NCBI RefSeq assembly: GCF_018687715.1
Contig: NC_056762.1
Coordinates: 23,233,364 to 23,297,363, forward strand
Reading direction: 5' to 3'
Length of the DNA stretch: 64,000 nucleotides
Source: Carya illinoinensis
Taxonomy: Eukaryota > Streptophyta > Magnoliopsida > Fagales > Juglandaceae
Part shown: piece after piece, positions 32,847 through 45,275 of the stretch
Position numbering within the stretch: the first letter of the stretch is position 1
Layout: each line of letters begins with the position of its first letter
The notes under the pieces: generated by a model
What the model was told of the DNA's origin: nothing
The model's database searches: none
What the model saw: the letters and a program-made list of their open reading frames with translations, nothing else
Position numbers and translations under genes: made by a program

Positions 32847-34100
32847 ATGGGGAGGCCAAAGAAATCTACTCAGGAGCCACGGGACAATACGTTAAGAGAT
32901 GACTCCATAGCCCAAGCCATACGGCAGATGACGGAGTTTATGCAGCAAAATTTTAGGCCACAGCAGACAGGGCCTTGGCCACAACCAGGGGGACCTTGGC
33001 CACAACAAGGGGGTCCCTGGCCGCCACAAGGAGGGCCTTGTCCGCAACAAGAAGGACTTTGGCCGCAACCAGGAGGTCCTTGGCCATATCAGGGAGGGCC
33101 TTGGCTTTACCCGGGAGGATCTAGCAGCATGGTGCAAGCTGGATGCACCTATGAGCGCTTTCTGGCGCATAGGACCCCACACTTCACTGGAGAAGAGGAT
33201 CCGCTTCAAGCTGGAAAGTGGATCAAAGACCTGGAAAGAACTTTTGAGGTGTGTGGTTGCACCGAGGTGCAACAGGTACTCTACGCCAGCTATCTCTTGC
33301 AAGGCACTGCTTTTGATTGGTGGGATACCAAGAGGGTGATGTTAGAAGCAGAGTTGGGATCATTCGCCCCTGTAACCTGGCAGCGCTTCAAGAAAGAATT
33401 TAACGACCGCTTCTTTCCCGCATCGGTAAGGAAGCAAAAGGCAAGAGAGTTCTCAAATTTGGTCCAAGGTGGCATGATAGTGGAATAGTACGCCCGAAGG
33501 TTTATAGAACTTGGGCGATTTTCTCCCCACCTTATCGCCATAGAGGAGATGCGAGCTGATCGTTTTCAGGAGGGACTACGCCCTGATATACGCCGTATGG
33601 TGGTCAGCCATCGGATATCCACTTTTCAGGAATTAGTGGATGTGGCCACCCTTGTGGAGCGAGAGAATAATTTGAGTATGGGCTCCCCTCCGAGTCATAA
33701 GAGGCGGAGTTTTTCTGGTGAAGGAAGCAGCTTGGGTTCGCCTCAGAAATTTATTCAACGGACCGGAACTCGACCTCAAGCGTCCTCAGGTGTTCGTATG
33801 GGAGGACGGGTGCCAATTTGTGGAGCATGTAATAGAGCTCATGAGGGCGAGTGTCGGCTGAGTGGTGGACCCCAATGTTACCGGTGCGGCCAAGTGGGAC
33901 ATATTGCTCGGGAGTCCCCTGTCAGAGTTCAAGGAAGCCGTGGAGGTAGACGCGGTGGAAGAACGAATCCAAGGCAAGCAGTACAAGCCCGGGTTTATGC
34001 TGTCACAGCCGGAGAGGTGGATGATGAGGCACCAGCGACCCATGATGCTGGAGTAATTACAGGTATGGATCAATTTAATTTAAGTTTATGTTGGATTTAA
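32847..34100 (+). pseudogene. gag: Element C gag, one stop
   Basis: The ATG at 32847 opens MGRPKKSTQEPRDNTLRDD. Seven GGPWPQ-type heptad repeats follow at about 32970-33120, then the full Gag core (VQAGCTYERFLAHRTPHFTG, LLQGTAFDWWDTKR, FNDRFFPASVRKQ, MRADRFQEGLRPDIRRMV). The knuckle reads CYRCGQVGHIARES, so its last zinc ligand Cys is Ser. A single TAG at 33486-33488 (Gln codon CAG in A and D) breaks the frame. Unspliced translation continues past the donor-like site at 34063 and stops at 34098-34100. The zinc-ligand loss would impair RNA packaging even without the stop. Confidence 0.9.
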
Positions 34101-34162
34101 TTTTGGTGTATTTTGTTTCTCCTTTGTTATTTTGGATTTCATGGGTTATGTGTTTGGTTCAG
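34063..34162 (+). other. Element C candidate intron at the gag/pol junction
   Basis: 100 bp from GTATGGATCAATTT to TGTTTGGTTCAG. Splicing joins VITG to [15 protein letters not shown] in frame. The segment is T-rich with a pyrimidine run (TTTCTCCTTTGTTATTTT) before the acceptor. Confidence 0.65.
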
Positions 34163-37100
34163 GGAGAGTCTGTTTGTATGAGTTTTATGCTTGCACTTTG
34201 TTTGATTCCAGTGCTTCACAGTCATTTGTATCTTCCATGTTTGGGCGGATGTGTAATTTGGTCACGGAACCTTTGCCAAAGTCATTGGTGGTGGCTTTAC
34301 CCGATGGTGAAATGGTATGGTGCTCCAAGGTTACGTTGGGATGCCCGTTAAATTTTGATGGAAGGTTCTTGGATGCTGATTTGGTTGTGTTTAAACTGTT
34401 GGGTTTTGATATCATCCTCGGGATGGATTGGCTATACCGATATTCTGCGAGTATTAATTGCAGTAGTCGGGTAATTACCTTTCAGCTTCCAGATGGTGAT
34501 TGTCTGGAATTTGCAGGGAGTAAGTTAAAAGAAAAGCCTGTAATTATATCGGCAATTCAAGCAAGAAGAGAGATTGCATGGGGAGCGGATGCATTCTTAG
34601 TTCAGATGGTGTCCACGCCGTCTGAGGAGAAGTCTTTAGTAGACATTCCAGTTGTGGAAGAATTTCCCGATGTGTTTGTGGATGACTTGCCTGGACTAGC
34701 CCCTGTTCGGGAAATGGAGTTTGTTATAGACTTGGACCTTGGAGCGGCTGCTGTACATAAAGCTCCTTATCGCATGGCATCGGCTGAATTAAAAGAGTTG
34801 AAGACTCAGTTGCAAGAGCTGGTAGATAAGGGATTTATTCAGCCTAGTACTTCACCGTGGGGTGCGCCAGTGTTGTTCGTTAAAAAGAAAGATGGGACCC
34901 TCCGTATGTGCATAGATTATCGGGAATTAAACAAGGTGACCATCAAAAATAAATATCCTCTCCCGCGGATAGATGATTTATTTGATCAGCTTCAAGGAGC
35001 AGCCGTGTTCTCGAAGATTGATTTGAGGTCGGGATACTACCAGCTGAGGATCAGAGACAAGGATGTGCCTAAAACTGCTTTCAGGTCGAGGTATGGGCAT
35101 TATGAATTTAAGGTGATGCCGTTTGGGTTAGCTAATGCCCCTGCTGCTTTCATGGATTTGATGAATCGAGTAATTCGACCTTATCTGGATTCCTTTGTGG
35201 TAGTGTTTATTGATGATATTCTGATTTATTCCCGAGATGTTGAAGAACATGTGTATCATCTTCGTCTGGTACTTGGGAAATTGAGAGAACACCAGCTTTA
35301 TGCCAAGCTTAGCAAGTGTGAATTCTGGCTGGAGGAAGTCAGATTTCTTGGGCATGTGATTTCCTGAGACGGAGTGGCTGTTGATCCTAGTAAGGTGGAA
35401 GCCATTTTGTCATGGCCGCGTCCGACTACAGTGCGCGAGATCCGGAGTTTCTTGGGGCTTGCTGGTTATTACCGAAGATTTGTGGAGAGATTTGCTCGCC
35501 TATCCGGACCTCTCACAGCTCTGACTTGGAAGAATCCAGAATTTGTTTGGTCGATAAGTGTGAGAGAAGCTTCCAAGAATTAAAGAACAGGTTGACGACG
35601 GCACCAGTGTTAGCGCTTCCAGAACCGCATAAGCCATTCGTAGTCTTCAGTGATGCGTCTAAGTTTGGTTTGGGTTGTGTCCTTATGCAGGAAGGACGGG
35701 TTGTTGCCTATGCATCTCGTCAGTTAAAGGACCATGAGAAGAATTATCCGACGCACGATTTGGAATTGGCTGCGATTGTTTTTGCTCTCAAGATCTGGCG
35801 ACACTTTTTGTATGGGGAAGCATGTGAGGTGTACACTGATCACAAGAGCTTGAAGCATTCGTTTTCCCAGAAAAATCTGAACATGAGGCAGAGGCGATGG
35901 CTAGAGCTAATCAGTGACTACCAGTGTGAGATCAAATACCATTTGGGGAAGGCTAATATAGTTGCTGATGCTTTGAGCCAAAAATCGCACTTGGAAGATG
36001 AAGCCGAGCCGTCGGAATTGAATTCGTTGCTTTGTGGGATGAGAAGGCTCCTTATTGAGAGTTCGCAGCAAGAAGAGATTTTATCTTTAGTTCTTCATAT
36101 TCGGGTAACTGATTTTGAAGAATTGAAGACTTTTCAAAGGAAGGATCCAAAGCTGCTGAATATCAGAAAAGGAGTTAGAAAATCTCGAGGGCCATTGCAT
36201 TATAGCATGGATGAAGATGGGATACTTCGATTCCGAGATCGCAAAGTGGTCTCCAAAGATTCGAAATTCAAGGAGCGGATCATGGCAGAAGCTCATGCGG
36301 CCCCTTATTCAATTCATCTCGGCAGTACAAAGATGTACCGGGAGTTGAAGAAAAATTACTGGTGGGATGGAATGAAAAGGGATATTGTCTTATATGTTGA
36401 GAAATGTCACACATGCCGTCAAGTGAAGGCTGGGCATCAAAGACCCGCTGGTATGCTCCAACCCCTCCCTATTCCTGAGTGGAAATGGGATGACATCACG
36501 ATGGACTTTGTAGTGGGTTTGCCGAGAACGCCTAGTGGGAAAAATTCTGTTTGGGTGATTGTTGACCGGTTAACGAAGAGTGCTCATTTCCTGCCTGTTA
36601 ATAACACCGATTCCTTGGGTAAGTTGACCCGCTTGTATGTCAAGGAGATAGTGCGGCTGCACGGCATACCAAAGAGTATAGTGTCGGATTGAGACCCAAG
36701 GTTCACGTCGCAGTTCTAGAAAAGTTTGCAGGCAGCTTTGGATACTAAGTTGAAGTTTAGTACTGCTTACCACCCTCAGACTGACGGCCAATCGGAGTGC
36801 ACCATTCAGACCCTTGAAGACATGTTGTGAGCGTGTGTCATGGAATTTCAAGGGAGTTTGGAAAACCATTTGCCGCTCATAGAGTTTGCATATAATAACA
36901 GCTTCCATGTGACCATTCAGATGGCTCCCTATGAAGCTCTTTACGGGAGATAGTGTAGATCGCCCTTGTGTTGGGATGAAGTCGGGGAGAGTAAGATTAT
37001 TGGACCCGAAATAATTCAAGAGATGCAAAGCCAAGTCCGGATCATCAAAGATAAAATGGCGGCAGCTCAGAGTCGCCAGAAAAGCTACGCTGATACTAGG

Positions 37101-37544
37101 AGGAGAGAGTTATCTTTCGAAGTTGGTGATTGGGTTTATCTCAAAGTCTCTCCCATGAGAGGTGTTAAGCGTTTTGGTAAGAAGAGGAAACTGGATTCGA
37201 GGTATGTCGGCCCTTTTCAGATTCTGGAGAAGGTAGGGTCCATCGCCTATAGAGTTGCTTTGCCAAAGTATTTTGGGGATATTCATGATGTCTTCCACGT
37301 ATCGTCCTTGAAGAAGAGCTTTGGACAGCAAGAGCCACGCTTCGTCGACCCAGAGGGTATTCAGCTGCAACCGGATCTCACTTATGAGGTTGTTCCGTCG
37401 CAGATCATAGATTGGAAGGAGCAACAGTTGAGTTCCAAGACGATACCTTTGGTTAAGGTGGCGTGGGGAGATCCGTTAGCTCAAGACTTCTCTTGGGAGT
37501 GAGTAGCGGACATGAGGGAGCAGTACCCATACTTGTTTGAGTAA
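34163..37544 (+). pseudogene. pol: Element C pol (PR-RT-RNaseH-IN-chromodomain), point-mutated
   Basis: Protease motif DSSAS (Gly of DSGAS changed to Ser, so the active site is damaged). RT has [28 protein letters not shown] and FIDD at 35206-35217. RNase H has [19 protein letters not shown] and YTDHKSL. The integrase zinc finger is complete (HAAPYSIH..., CHTCRQ), and core residues D, D, E lie in TMDFVVG, VSD and [10 protein letters not shown]. The C-terminal chromodomain-like module has IIDWKEQQL and LVKVAWGDPLAQDFSWE. The natural stop is 37542-37544. Breaks: TGA 35365-35367, a 1 bp deletion near 35553, TGA 36690-36692, TAG near 36716, TGA near 36828, TAG near 36951 and TGA near 37500. The lineage call rests on domain order and this C-terminal module. 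Confidence 0.93.
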
Positions 37545-37648
37545 TGAAGGTACGTATCTTAATCTTGGTCACAGTTGGTTTTTGTGATTTTATGTGGCTT
37601 GCTTTAAGTTGGTAATTGATCTTGCAAATTTCAAGGACGAAATTTGTT

Positions 37649-37663
37649 TTAAGGGGGGGAGGA
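37649..37663 (+). other. Element C polypurine tract
   Basis: TTAAGGGGGGGAGGA abuts the 3' LTR. Confidence 0.85.
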
Positions 37664-39831
37664 TGTGATGACCTGCTTTTACGTGTATTTTCACTGAATG
37701 GTTGTTTTTAGTTTAATTAATATATTAGTTTATTTATTTTAAATTAATGTATTTTAATTAGTTTTTATTTATTTGATGTTATGTTTAATTTATTTTAGTC
37801 GTTTTACGGTTTTTAATATCGTTTTCGGCGGATCTGTTTTGGTTTCCGGAGTGAGGACTGGACCTCATTTCTTTTCCCTTATCTTTTCTTTCTTTTTCTT
37901 TTTTGTTCTTTTTCTTTCTTTTTCCTTCTTTTTCATCCTTTTCTTTTTCTTTCTTCTTCCTCCTCTCCCGCGTACGCAGTAGCCCCTTTTTCTCCTTCCG
38001 TCGCCACTTGTTTGTCAGCCCAGTTCTCCACCGTCCGGCGACCGTTTAGTGCACTGCCACCACCATTCTCTTCCCCTTCCACCAGAGATCATCCCCACCA
38101 ATTTTCAGAGCCATCGGACCAGCTGTTAGCCTTCGAGAGCCGCCAGAAGTCGCTGAACCTGCTCTATTTTTGCCCCTGTCGCCGGTTGTTTTCGCAGCCC
38201 AGAACCGCCGCTCGCCGACGGCGTGGCCTACACCACCCACCCAGTTTTCTTCCCCTCTCACCGGTGAACATCTCCACCAAGTTTCACCTCCATCCGAGCC
38301 ACCGTTAGCCGCCACGAGCTCCTCCAAGCCATACGGTTTTTCACCGTTTTCACACCACCTCCGGCCACCATCTTTTCACAGCTTCTTCCCCTACCTCCGC
38401 CACGAGCTCCTCCAAGCCTCGATCCGTTGCCGGAGCAGCTCCCACGAGCTCAACTCCGTTCAGCCCCTTTTTGGCCTTCGACCACCATTTCCACCACCAC
38501 CCACGGCCAAAACTCATTTCCCTTAGCTTCATAAATATCTCAAGGCTATTCCCTATCAATCCCGAGCCTTGGTTTGTCCCCGTTCAAAAGTGGGTATTTT
38601 ACAACCCACGGCCACAGTAAATTTGCACTGTTACGTTGTTTTCCTTCCGCCGTTTGCAACGCCAAGTGTTTTCTAAAAATACCATATAGCGCTGTAAGTA
38701 TTTTCCAAACCCTACTTTCAGATTTAAATATATTTTGCTCATTCAATAATTATTTATCTGTTGGTTGGCTGATTCCTGACTGAGTCCGAGGAGTTCGGGG
38801 GTCGGATGGATGGAGGACGAAGTTGCTTGTTTTATTGATTTATGGATGGATGTTTATTTTTGTGCATTGATATCGCATTTACATGGTGCATGCACATGCA
38901 TTTTTATTTAGTTGAGAAAAGCCTATTTTATTGGCGTAAGTGGATTTTCGGGTGCGTGTGTATCACGACCCCAAGCCGGGATGGGGTATTATCTCGGTGG
39001 AGCTCCTCTGGTCACTCGGGAGCGGAATAAACTGAGTGACGTCCCCTGAGTTGTCGCTGGGCGACGACGGGAGCGGGGGCTAGGGGATGCTTAGCTACGA
39101 ACGCGCTGGGCGAGGAACCGGGCACTGCTCTAAACACCGACTCCGTGGCCCTTCGCTAGCGAGGGTTAGAGGATGCTTGGATACGAACGCTCGGGGCGCG
39201 GAACTGGGCATCGCTCGTTAGGTGTCACATGCGTGGTCGTAACCTGCGGTGTGGCACTGGAGCCAGGGTGTGCGGAAGACCCCTAGGGGAGGTCATGGTG
39301 CATACAGATTAATTGGATAATGGGTTGAGATGGATATGGGCCAAATGGAATTTTTGGCATGCGTGGAAAAAAATATGTTTTTATGGGTTTTGAGATGTGG
39401 TTTACGAGACATGTGCATTGGGCATACTTCATGCATATTGTTTGAGTTTTATATGTATTTATCTGGTGGTATTTGGATTTTACTTACCTGCGGCGCCATT
39501 TTTTGGTTGCGTAGATTTTGGTGCAGGGTTTGAGGAGGAGGAGGAGGAGGCTGAGCTGGAGTTTTGAGTTGAAGTTGTGCTGTGTAGCTGTTTTTAAAAC
39601 TATTTTTGTGTTATGTAATATTTTATTTATGTATGTTTTAAACAGCTTGTATTATATTAAGAAAAATTCTGGTACTTAGTTATATGACTTTCGTTATCCG
39701 CTGTGTTTCCTTTTGCATATTTGTTGCTCTTACACACACTTGGCACTCGTCTTAGGGTGGTGACCCGGGTTGTCATCATCTGGACGTCTCGATTTCCCCA
39801 TGTCCGTGCGTGGGGATTTGGGGGCGTCACA
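37664..39831 (+). repeat. Element C 3' LTR (2168 bp)
   Basis: Close to its 5' LTR. The 80 bp length difference comes mainly from small deletions near 38350, 39345 (GATATGGGCCAAATGGAATT) and 39555. Confidence 0.93.
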
Positions 39832-40245
39832 TAAATGCCGTTAACAAATTCAATGTGCTGTCGCCAACGTACTATTAGCAGCATTTAAATAAATGTTGTT
39901 AATTTATATGATGCATCAGCAATGTAGTAGTAGCGGTGTTTATGGTAATGTCGCTAGTATATGCTAGGGGATGGCAATGATAAAGTGGTGGCGTTTTGAG
40001 AAATGCTATTAATGCAGGTACTGGGGTGGCGTTTCAAGAAATGCCGGTAAATTGTATATAAACGCCACTACTAAAATTTACAAATACCAGTGTTTGTGCA
40101 AATGCCGAAAACATGGAAATAGTGACCCTCCATTAACATCGGAAGGTTATGCCAGTAAAAAAAGGTCTCGAATTAATTAGCGCCATTTTTTTGGACAATT
40201 GTCGGCGCATAACCAACGCCGGCAATTCTATCTTTGTTTGTAGTG
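39832..40245. repeat. CACTA-like subterminal repeats and right terminus
   Basis: Continues the ~150 bp repeat unit cut by element C, then GTGGCGTTT/AAATGCC-type words, then GTCGGCGCATAACCAACGCC, and ends TTTGTTTGTAGTG at 40245. Confidence 0.55.
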
Positions 40246-42412
40246 TAAATAAAAATATCTCCATGAATTTAAAAAAATTAAATCTTACTTCTAATATATT
40301 CATAACATCATTCTAAGATCGACCATGCTTTAAATAATCAAATAAAATTCACCAAAAATCACAAAATAACACTTGGAGTTTTTGGTTTTACACTTAGTCC
40401 AAAAATAGAAACTTTTTTCTTAACTAGCTTTGATCAATCTCTTGATCCATGGCTTAAAAAGATGATATCTTCAAACTAAAACATCCAATAGTTTATAAAT
40501 GTGTCCTAAATAATATACAACCATCAAACTTAAAATCACATGGCTAAAAGTCAATAAAACATAGATCTAATCTAACCCAAAAACATCAAATCTTAGGCCT
40601 AACTGAAATCATTTTGCATAGAAAAATCATATCTTCGAAAATAATACTAAATATCTTCAAAATAACAACCTAAAATTTAAATAAGAGACTTAGTATCATC
40701 ATATAAAAATATCAAAACCTTTGGAGTAAGATTAAACCACGAAATATTCAAACTTTCTCAAAACAAAAACTGTTTTTCCACTTCCAGTTTTCAAGTTTCT
40801 AGATCTAAGGAAATCTATTATCAAAATCTTTAGTCATGCAATAAAACCTCAATTAAAATTCATAAAAACAATCTAAAAATACTCCATTAAATGTTTGGAC
40901 CAAGATATGTCCATTAGCTTGGTCAAAAACTCCATAACATAACATACTCTCCAGTTTTACTCCCAAAATAACCTTTCCAAGGTTAAAAATACTTTTTGAC
41001 TTAACAAATGACCACTAAATGAGACAAATAAGATATCCACATAAACTAATCTCAAATACAAACAAATTTTATGAATTATTCATTGTGAAAAAATACTTAC
41101 AAAGGGTCAAACAGCTCCAAGCAAAAAGGCCCAGAAATATGCCTGATAGAGCTTTTTTGGGTTTCTCTCTAAGGGGGTGAAGAAGTGATGAAAGGGAGTG
41201 AAATGTGTCTTTCGCGACTTTAGACTTCTGGAAGGGGGACTTATGGGCTTTAATGACCATTGATTGGAGGTGGATATGTGACATAAAGTGGAGAATAGTG
41301 GAGGGCAAGGATTGCCTCATGTAGCTGTGAGGTATGGAGGGTGGTGAGATGAATTTCTTCTTCAAATCAAGATACTATTGGGTTTAGCCATGGGAAATGG
41401 ATGACATGCCAAGTGGGGGAGGAAATTTCTTCAAGAAGCTTTGCCAAGGTGGTCCTCAAACAAATGGACTTCAATTTGGGGTTTATAGGGGGTTTGGGCT
41501 CAAATCCAATTTTTATTGACCCAACCAAAATTTCAAGGTTTAAAAGATTATATAATGATTTAATAACAAGAATTTTATGAATTAATAGCATGTAGAAGTG
41601 ATTTAATCAAGTGATTAAAAACAATGCTAGAAATCGGATCAAAAGAGGTTTGGAGGCCAACTTTAGGGTTTGGGGAAACTGTTTAGGGTTTCTGTTTCAA
41701 CCAAGTTTTTGGGGTTTAATTGGATTCCAACTATTTAGGGTTTTGCTAGGGTTGAAACCCTCTTTGGTTTGGCAAAATTTGGTTGATCAAATGAAAGAAC
41801 ATTTTGCTTAGGTGGCATAATCTCACACCTTGATTTCCTTCACAAATCCATCTAATGATTTTTCATGGTGCCAAGTGTCTAATACTATTCAATATAAGTG
41901 GCTAAGATCATGCTAAGTGTACAAATAAAAGTTCTCAAACCTAATTTGGATATTTCATACTGCGATTTTGAAAACACTACACTTGGTGTGCTTATCGAGG
42001 TTATTATTCGCCCCAAAAAAGTGCATAATTAACTTAGTACTAGAAAATCTTAAATATTTATACTAACCTATAGTGAAAATTGTTTGCTGAATTTCAGCCC
42101 CAAAGTACTCCTAAAAATAATTTCATAGTTTCAAATAGGCGCTACATTTGAAATTATGAAAATGAGTTATTGTGACATAAAATGCTAAATAATCAACCGA
42201 GTCTAATGGCATAAACCATAATGTATTTTGACACTTCTAACTAGATCAAATAATTAAAATCATATTTCTAGTACCATAGTGAGTGATAGAACTGACTATG
42301 TTGACAGATTAAAACCTATGCGATTGGTCGATTCGTGAAAACTTATGGGGTTCTCATGAGGTTCCTAAAGTCAATAGAAATTCCACTAGTGAATTTCAAG
42401 TGGGTTGTTACA
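40246..42412. repeat. LTR-like relic
   Basis: About 2.2 kb of AT-rich non-coding DNA ending AAGTGGGTTGTTACA (complement TGTAACAACCC), a common LTR terminus. No PBS or PPT adjoins it, so it is a solo or truncated LTR of another family, and its orientation is uncertain. Short frames (41069-41365, 41367-41591, 41611-41811) show no domain. Confidence 0.45.
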
Positions 42413-42581
42413 AGTATCCTTTCAATGTAAACTTAACTCAAAACATGGATTGGGGTGCCTTCTCTCTCAAGTGAGAAAGAGTGAGGCTCTAGTACCTTTG
42501 AGGTCTCAAAGGTTTTGGTCTCACATAGTGTGAGGTGAGTATTGTTATTACCTTGTTACTAAGTGCTAGACTACGATTGAA

Positions 42582-43181
42582 ACTGTTGAGGAGTTGGCCA
42601 AACAATGGGAAACTTTGCACCTGTCAAAGGAAGAGAGTTTATGTTTTCATGTCTAGTAGGAAGCTATGAGTGGACATGGAAAGCTATGCATAGTGGGAAA
42701 GGCCCTGGTGGAAGAGGGTGTTAATAGCAGGGCCTTTAGGGTCATGTGTCTAAGGTATGGAGATTGGAGGGTCGGGTCAAGTTCAAGGAACTAGGAGATC
42801 GGTGTTTTCTTATCGAATTCTAGGAAATGGAAGACAAAGAGAAGGTTCTTAGTGGACGGCCTTGGTTTTTTTTATAGGAGCTTGCTAGCTCTACAAGAAG
42901 TGGATGAAACAATATCCTTCAATGCATTACATTTTAACTACGAGCTCTTTTGGATTAAGTTTCACCACCTCCCTTTAGCCACCATGACAAAGCTATTTGG
43001 TGAGGAATTTGCCTCCTTGATTGGGCCTATTATTAGGGTCGAAGCAGGTGCAGATGGACGTGCATGGGGCAGATGCCTTTGAGTTAGGGTGGTAGTGGAT
43101 CTATACAAACCTATATTGTGAGGTAAATGGCTCATGTTTGAGGACAAATAACACTGGATTCCAATAAAGTATGAGAGGCTA
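42582..43181 (+). pseudogene. L1-type LINE ORF1 (DUF4283 region), decayed
   Basis: The frame TVEELAKQWETLHLSKEE, then DGLGFFYRSLLALQEVDE, then FWIKFHHLPLATMTKLFGEE, GRAWGRCL, VRVVVDLYKPIL and KYERL follows the plant LINE ORF1 DUF4283 pattern of an RNA-binding protein. It has stops and frameshifts (for example near 42653 and at 43079-43081), and the usual downstream zinc knuckle cannot be made out. ORF2 follows on the same strand at 44090. Confidence 0.75.
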
Positions 43182-44089
43182 TAGATCCTGCATCAAACCA
43201 CGCTATGACCAACAAGGAGGTGAAAAAACCCCGCAACAGTTTGGTTCATGGCTGTGAGCACAACCAATGAACACAAACATCTTTAATAGCCGTAGATACG
43301 GTGGCTCATTAGTGAAAGCCACCACCAAGGGGGACAACATGCTGACAGGAGGGGTGGTGACAAAGAAAAACCTATACCACAGGCTTTTTCAACAACTCTG
43401 TAGACAAAAGGAGAAGCGGGAGACCTGGAAAAGTCATCTCAAGGTGGTAAAGGACACTCTGCAATAGAGGAAACCTTAAATGGAAGGAAGAGTACAAGCT
43501 TTAATCTCATGCCACTCAATGAAGCTCAACATGGAAATCAACCATCAGAATCAAAAGGAGCACCAGATCATAGTAGGATTGTCTCTGTCAAAGATGAACC
43601 AGTGCCTTAAGTACCACCTAGTACTTCCACTAAAATGGAACTAGATACTGGTTATGTAAGTTTAAAATTCCTTGAAAAAAACAAAAGGTCAACTCAAACC
43701 ACTTAAGGTCCAAAGGAGACTGGTAAGCTATAAGGGAGGGGACCACTTAACCCCCACATGGACCCTAGCCAAAAAGCGGACTCAAAAGTGGGGCTGTCTT
43801 GTAATTTACCTGATATAGTTGCGAACAAGAAACTAGGTAGGATCCTTTTTGAACTTAACACCAGAAAGTGGAAGAGGCTAGCTCGAGGGAGGAACTTGGA
43901 AACTAAAGAAATTGAAGGGGTATTACTAACTAATACATCAAACTGCTCCTTGTGAGCTACCAACAAGAGGAATGGTAGAGGTGTTTCTAATAACAAGGAG
44001 TCTGCTCCAAAGAGACTTAGAGGGAAGGAGAATATCAATCAAAACAACACCTCTAAGGCAGTGGCCGGTTCCCAGTCCTACCAACACCA

Positions 44090-45275
44090 ATGAATATCCT
44101 ACCTTGGAATTGCCAAGGGCTTGGGAACCGTCGGACAATTAGATCCCTTAACCTCTTAGTTAAGGATAAGTGCCAAACCATGATTTTTCTCATGGAAACA
44201 AAATGTTTGAAAGTGAGATTGAGAAAGTTTGTAGCAGGTTGAAATTCGAGGCATGCCCAGTTGTGGACAGTAGAGGAAGCAGTGGGGGTCTTGCATTAAT
44301 GTTGAAAACGAGTGCAAATGTAACAATACATAATTATTCGAGGTGGCACATTAGTGCATATGTAGCAACAGCAAGGGAATAGCTATGGCTCTTCATGGGT
44401 TTCTATGGCCATCTAGAGAACTCAAAGAGGCACTTAGGTTGTGAGTTCCTCAAATCTCTCAAACCAGCAACCAATACACCTTGGATCTACTGTGGAGACT
44501 TTAATGAGATTGTTTGCTAGGCAAAGAAGAAGGGAGGTGGTCTAGACCCAAAAAAAGATGGAAGCTTTTAGGAACACACTAGAGTGGTGTAATGTGAACT
44601 TAGTTTTTACCAGGGGGCCTAAATTCACTTGGGCTAGCACTAGAAGTGTGCCAAGCTTCACCAAAGAAAGGCTGGATCGAGACCTTGCCAATCCAAAATG
44701 GTTGCAAGAGTTTAATGATTCTTGTTGTAGGGTACTTCCAACTTTAACGTTAGACCACCCTCCCCTACTTATCTGCATTGGTCCTCACCGAGGACAATTA
44801 AGTGTTAGAACTAAGTGTTTCAGTTTTGAAGCATCTTGGTCTTTGAAAGCAGATTGTGCCACAATAATTCAAGAAGCCTGGACAAAACCTGCATATGGGT
44901 ATGCTCCTTCTAAGATTATGAGGAAAAGATTAATACATTGTGGGGCTGAGTTATAGAAGTGGAATGGGAAGGTCAACAAAACAGCCCCAAATGACATAAG
45001 GTAGAAACTGAGGAGACTGGGTTAGTTGCAAGGAGCAAGCAGTGGGGATCATGTGGAAGCTATCAAAAGGTTGCAAAGTGAAATTGATCAAGCACTTGCT
45101 AAGGATGAATTGAGGTGGAAACAAATAGCCAAACAACCTTTTTCCATTTGCATGCCTCACACAGAAGGAAAGTTAATAAAACCTCACAAATTCTGGATCA
45201 TAAGAACATATTGGTGTCTAAAAAGGAGCAAATAGGAGCCATTTTTACAGATTTTTCTCATATCTATGCACAAGG
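44090..45275 (+). pseudogene. LINE ORF2, endonuclease domain and linker, decayed
   Basis: The ATG at 44090 opens NILPWNCQGLGNRRTIRSLN, the start of the APE-type endonuclease of plant L1 elements. IFLMETKCL, WIYCGDFNEI and the linker (HRRKVNKTSQILDHKNILV, IGAIFTDF) follow in shifting frames. Stops and indels are numerous. The nick-making enzyme is dead here. The segment ends exactly at solo LTR G, and the RT fingers/palm that should follow are missing. Confidence 0.78.

Larger units (their letters stand above)
30312..39831 (+). mobile_element. Element C: Ty3/gypsy Tekay/Del-type chromovirus, most complete copy
   Basis: LTRs at 30312-32559 and 37664-39831 with a perfect TSD TAAAT (30307-30311 and 39832-39836). 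It contains every domain of the family without the large insert of A or the deletion of D. About ten single-base lesions, mostly consistent with C-to-T/G-to-A changes, inactivate it. It sits inside the CACTA-like element, so it is younger than that element. Confidence 0.95.
24160..40245. mobile_element. CACTA-like DNA transposon carrying host gene fragments, nested with a hAT and element C
   Basis: The left end is CACTACAAAAAAC, followed by the subterminal phrase CGCGACTTTTGGTCGTCGG that is frequent in plant CACTA elements. The right end, complemented, is CACTACAAACAAAG. Internal repeats of about 70/150 bp occupy 27130-27412, 29991-30311 and 39832-40245, and are joined once the hAT and element C are removed. 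No transposase was seen. The flanks do not share a clean 3 bp TSD directly at the CACTA ends: TAA occurs at 40246-40248 and, two bases away from the left end, at 24155-24157. That both ends belong to one element is therefore inference. Confidence 0.55.
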
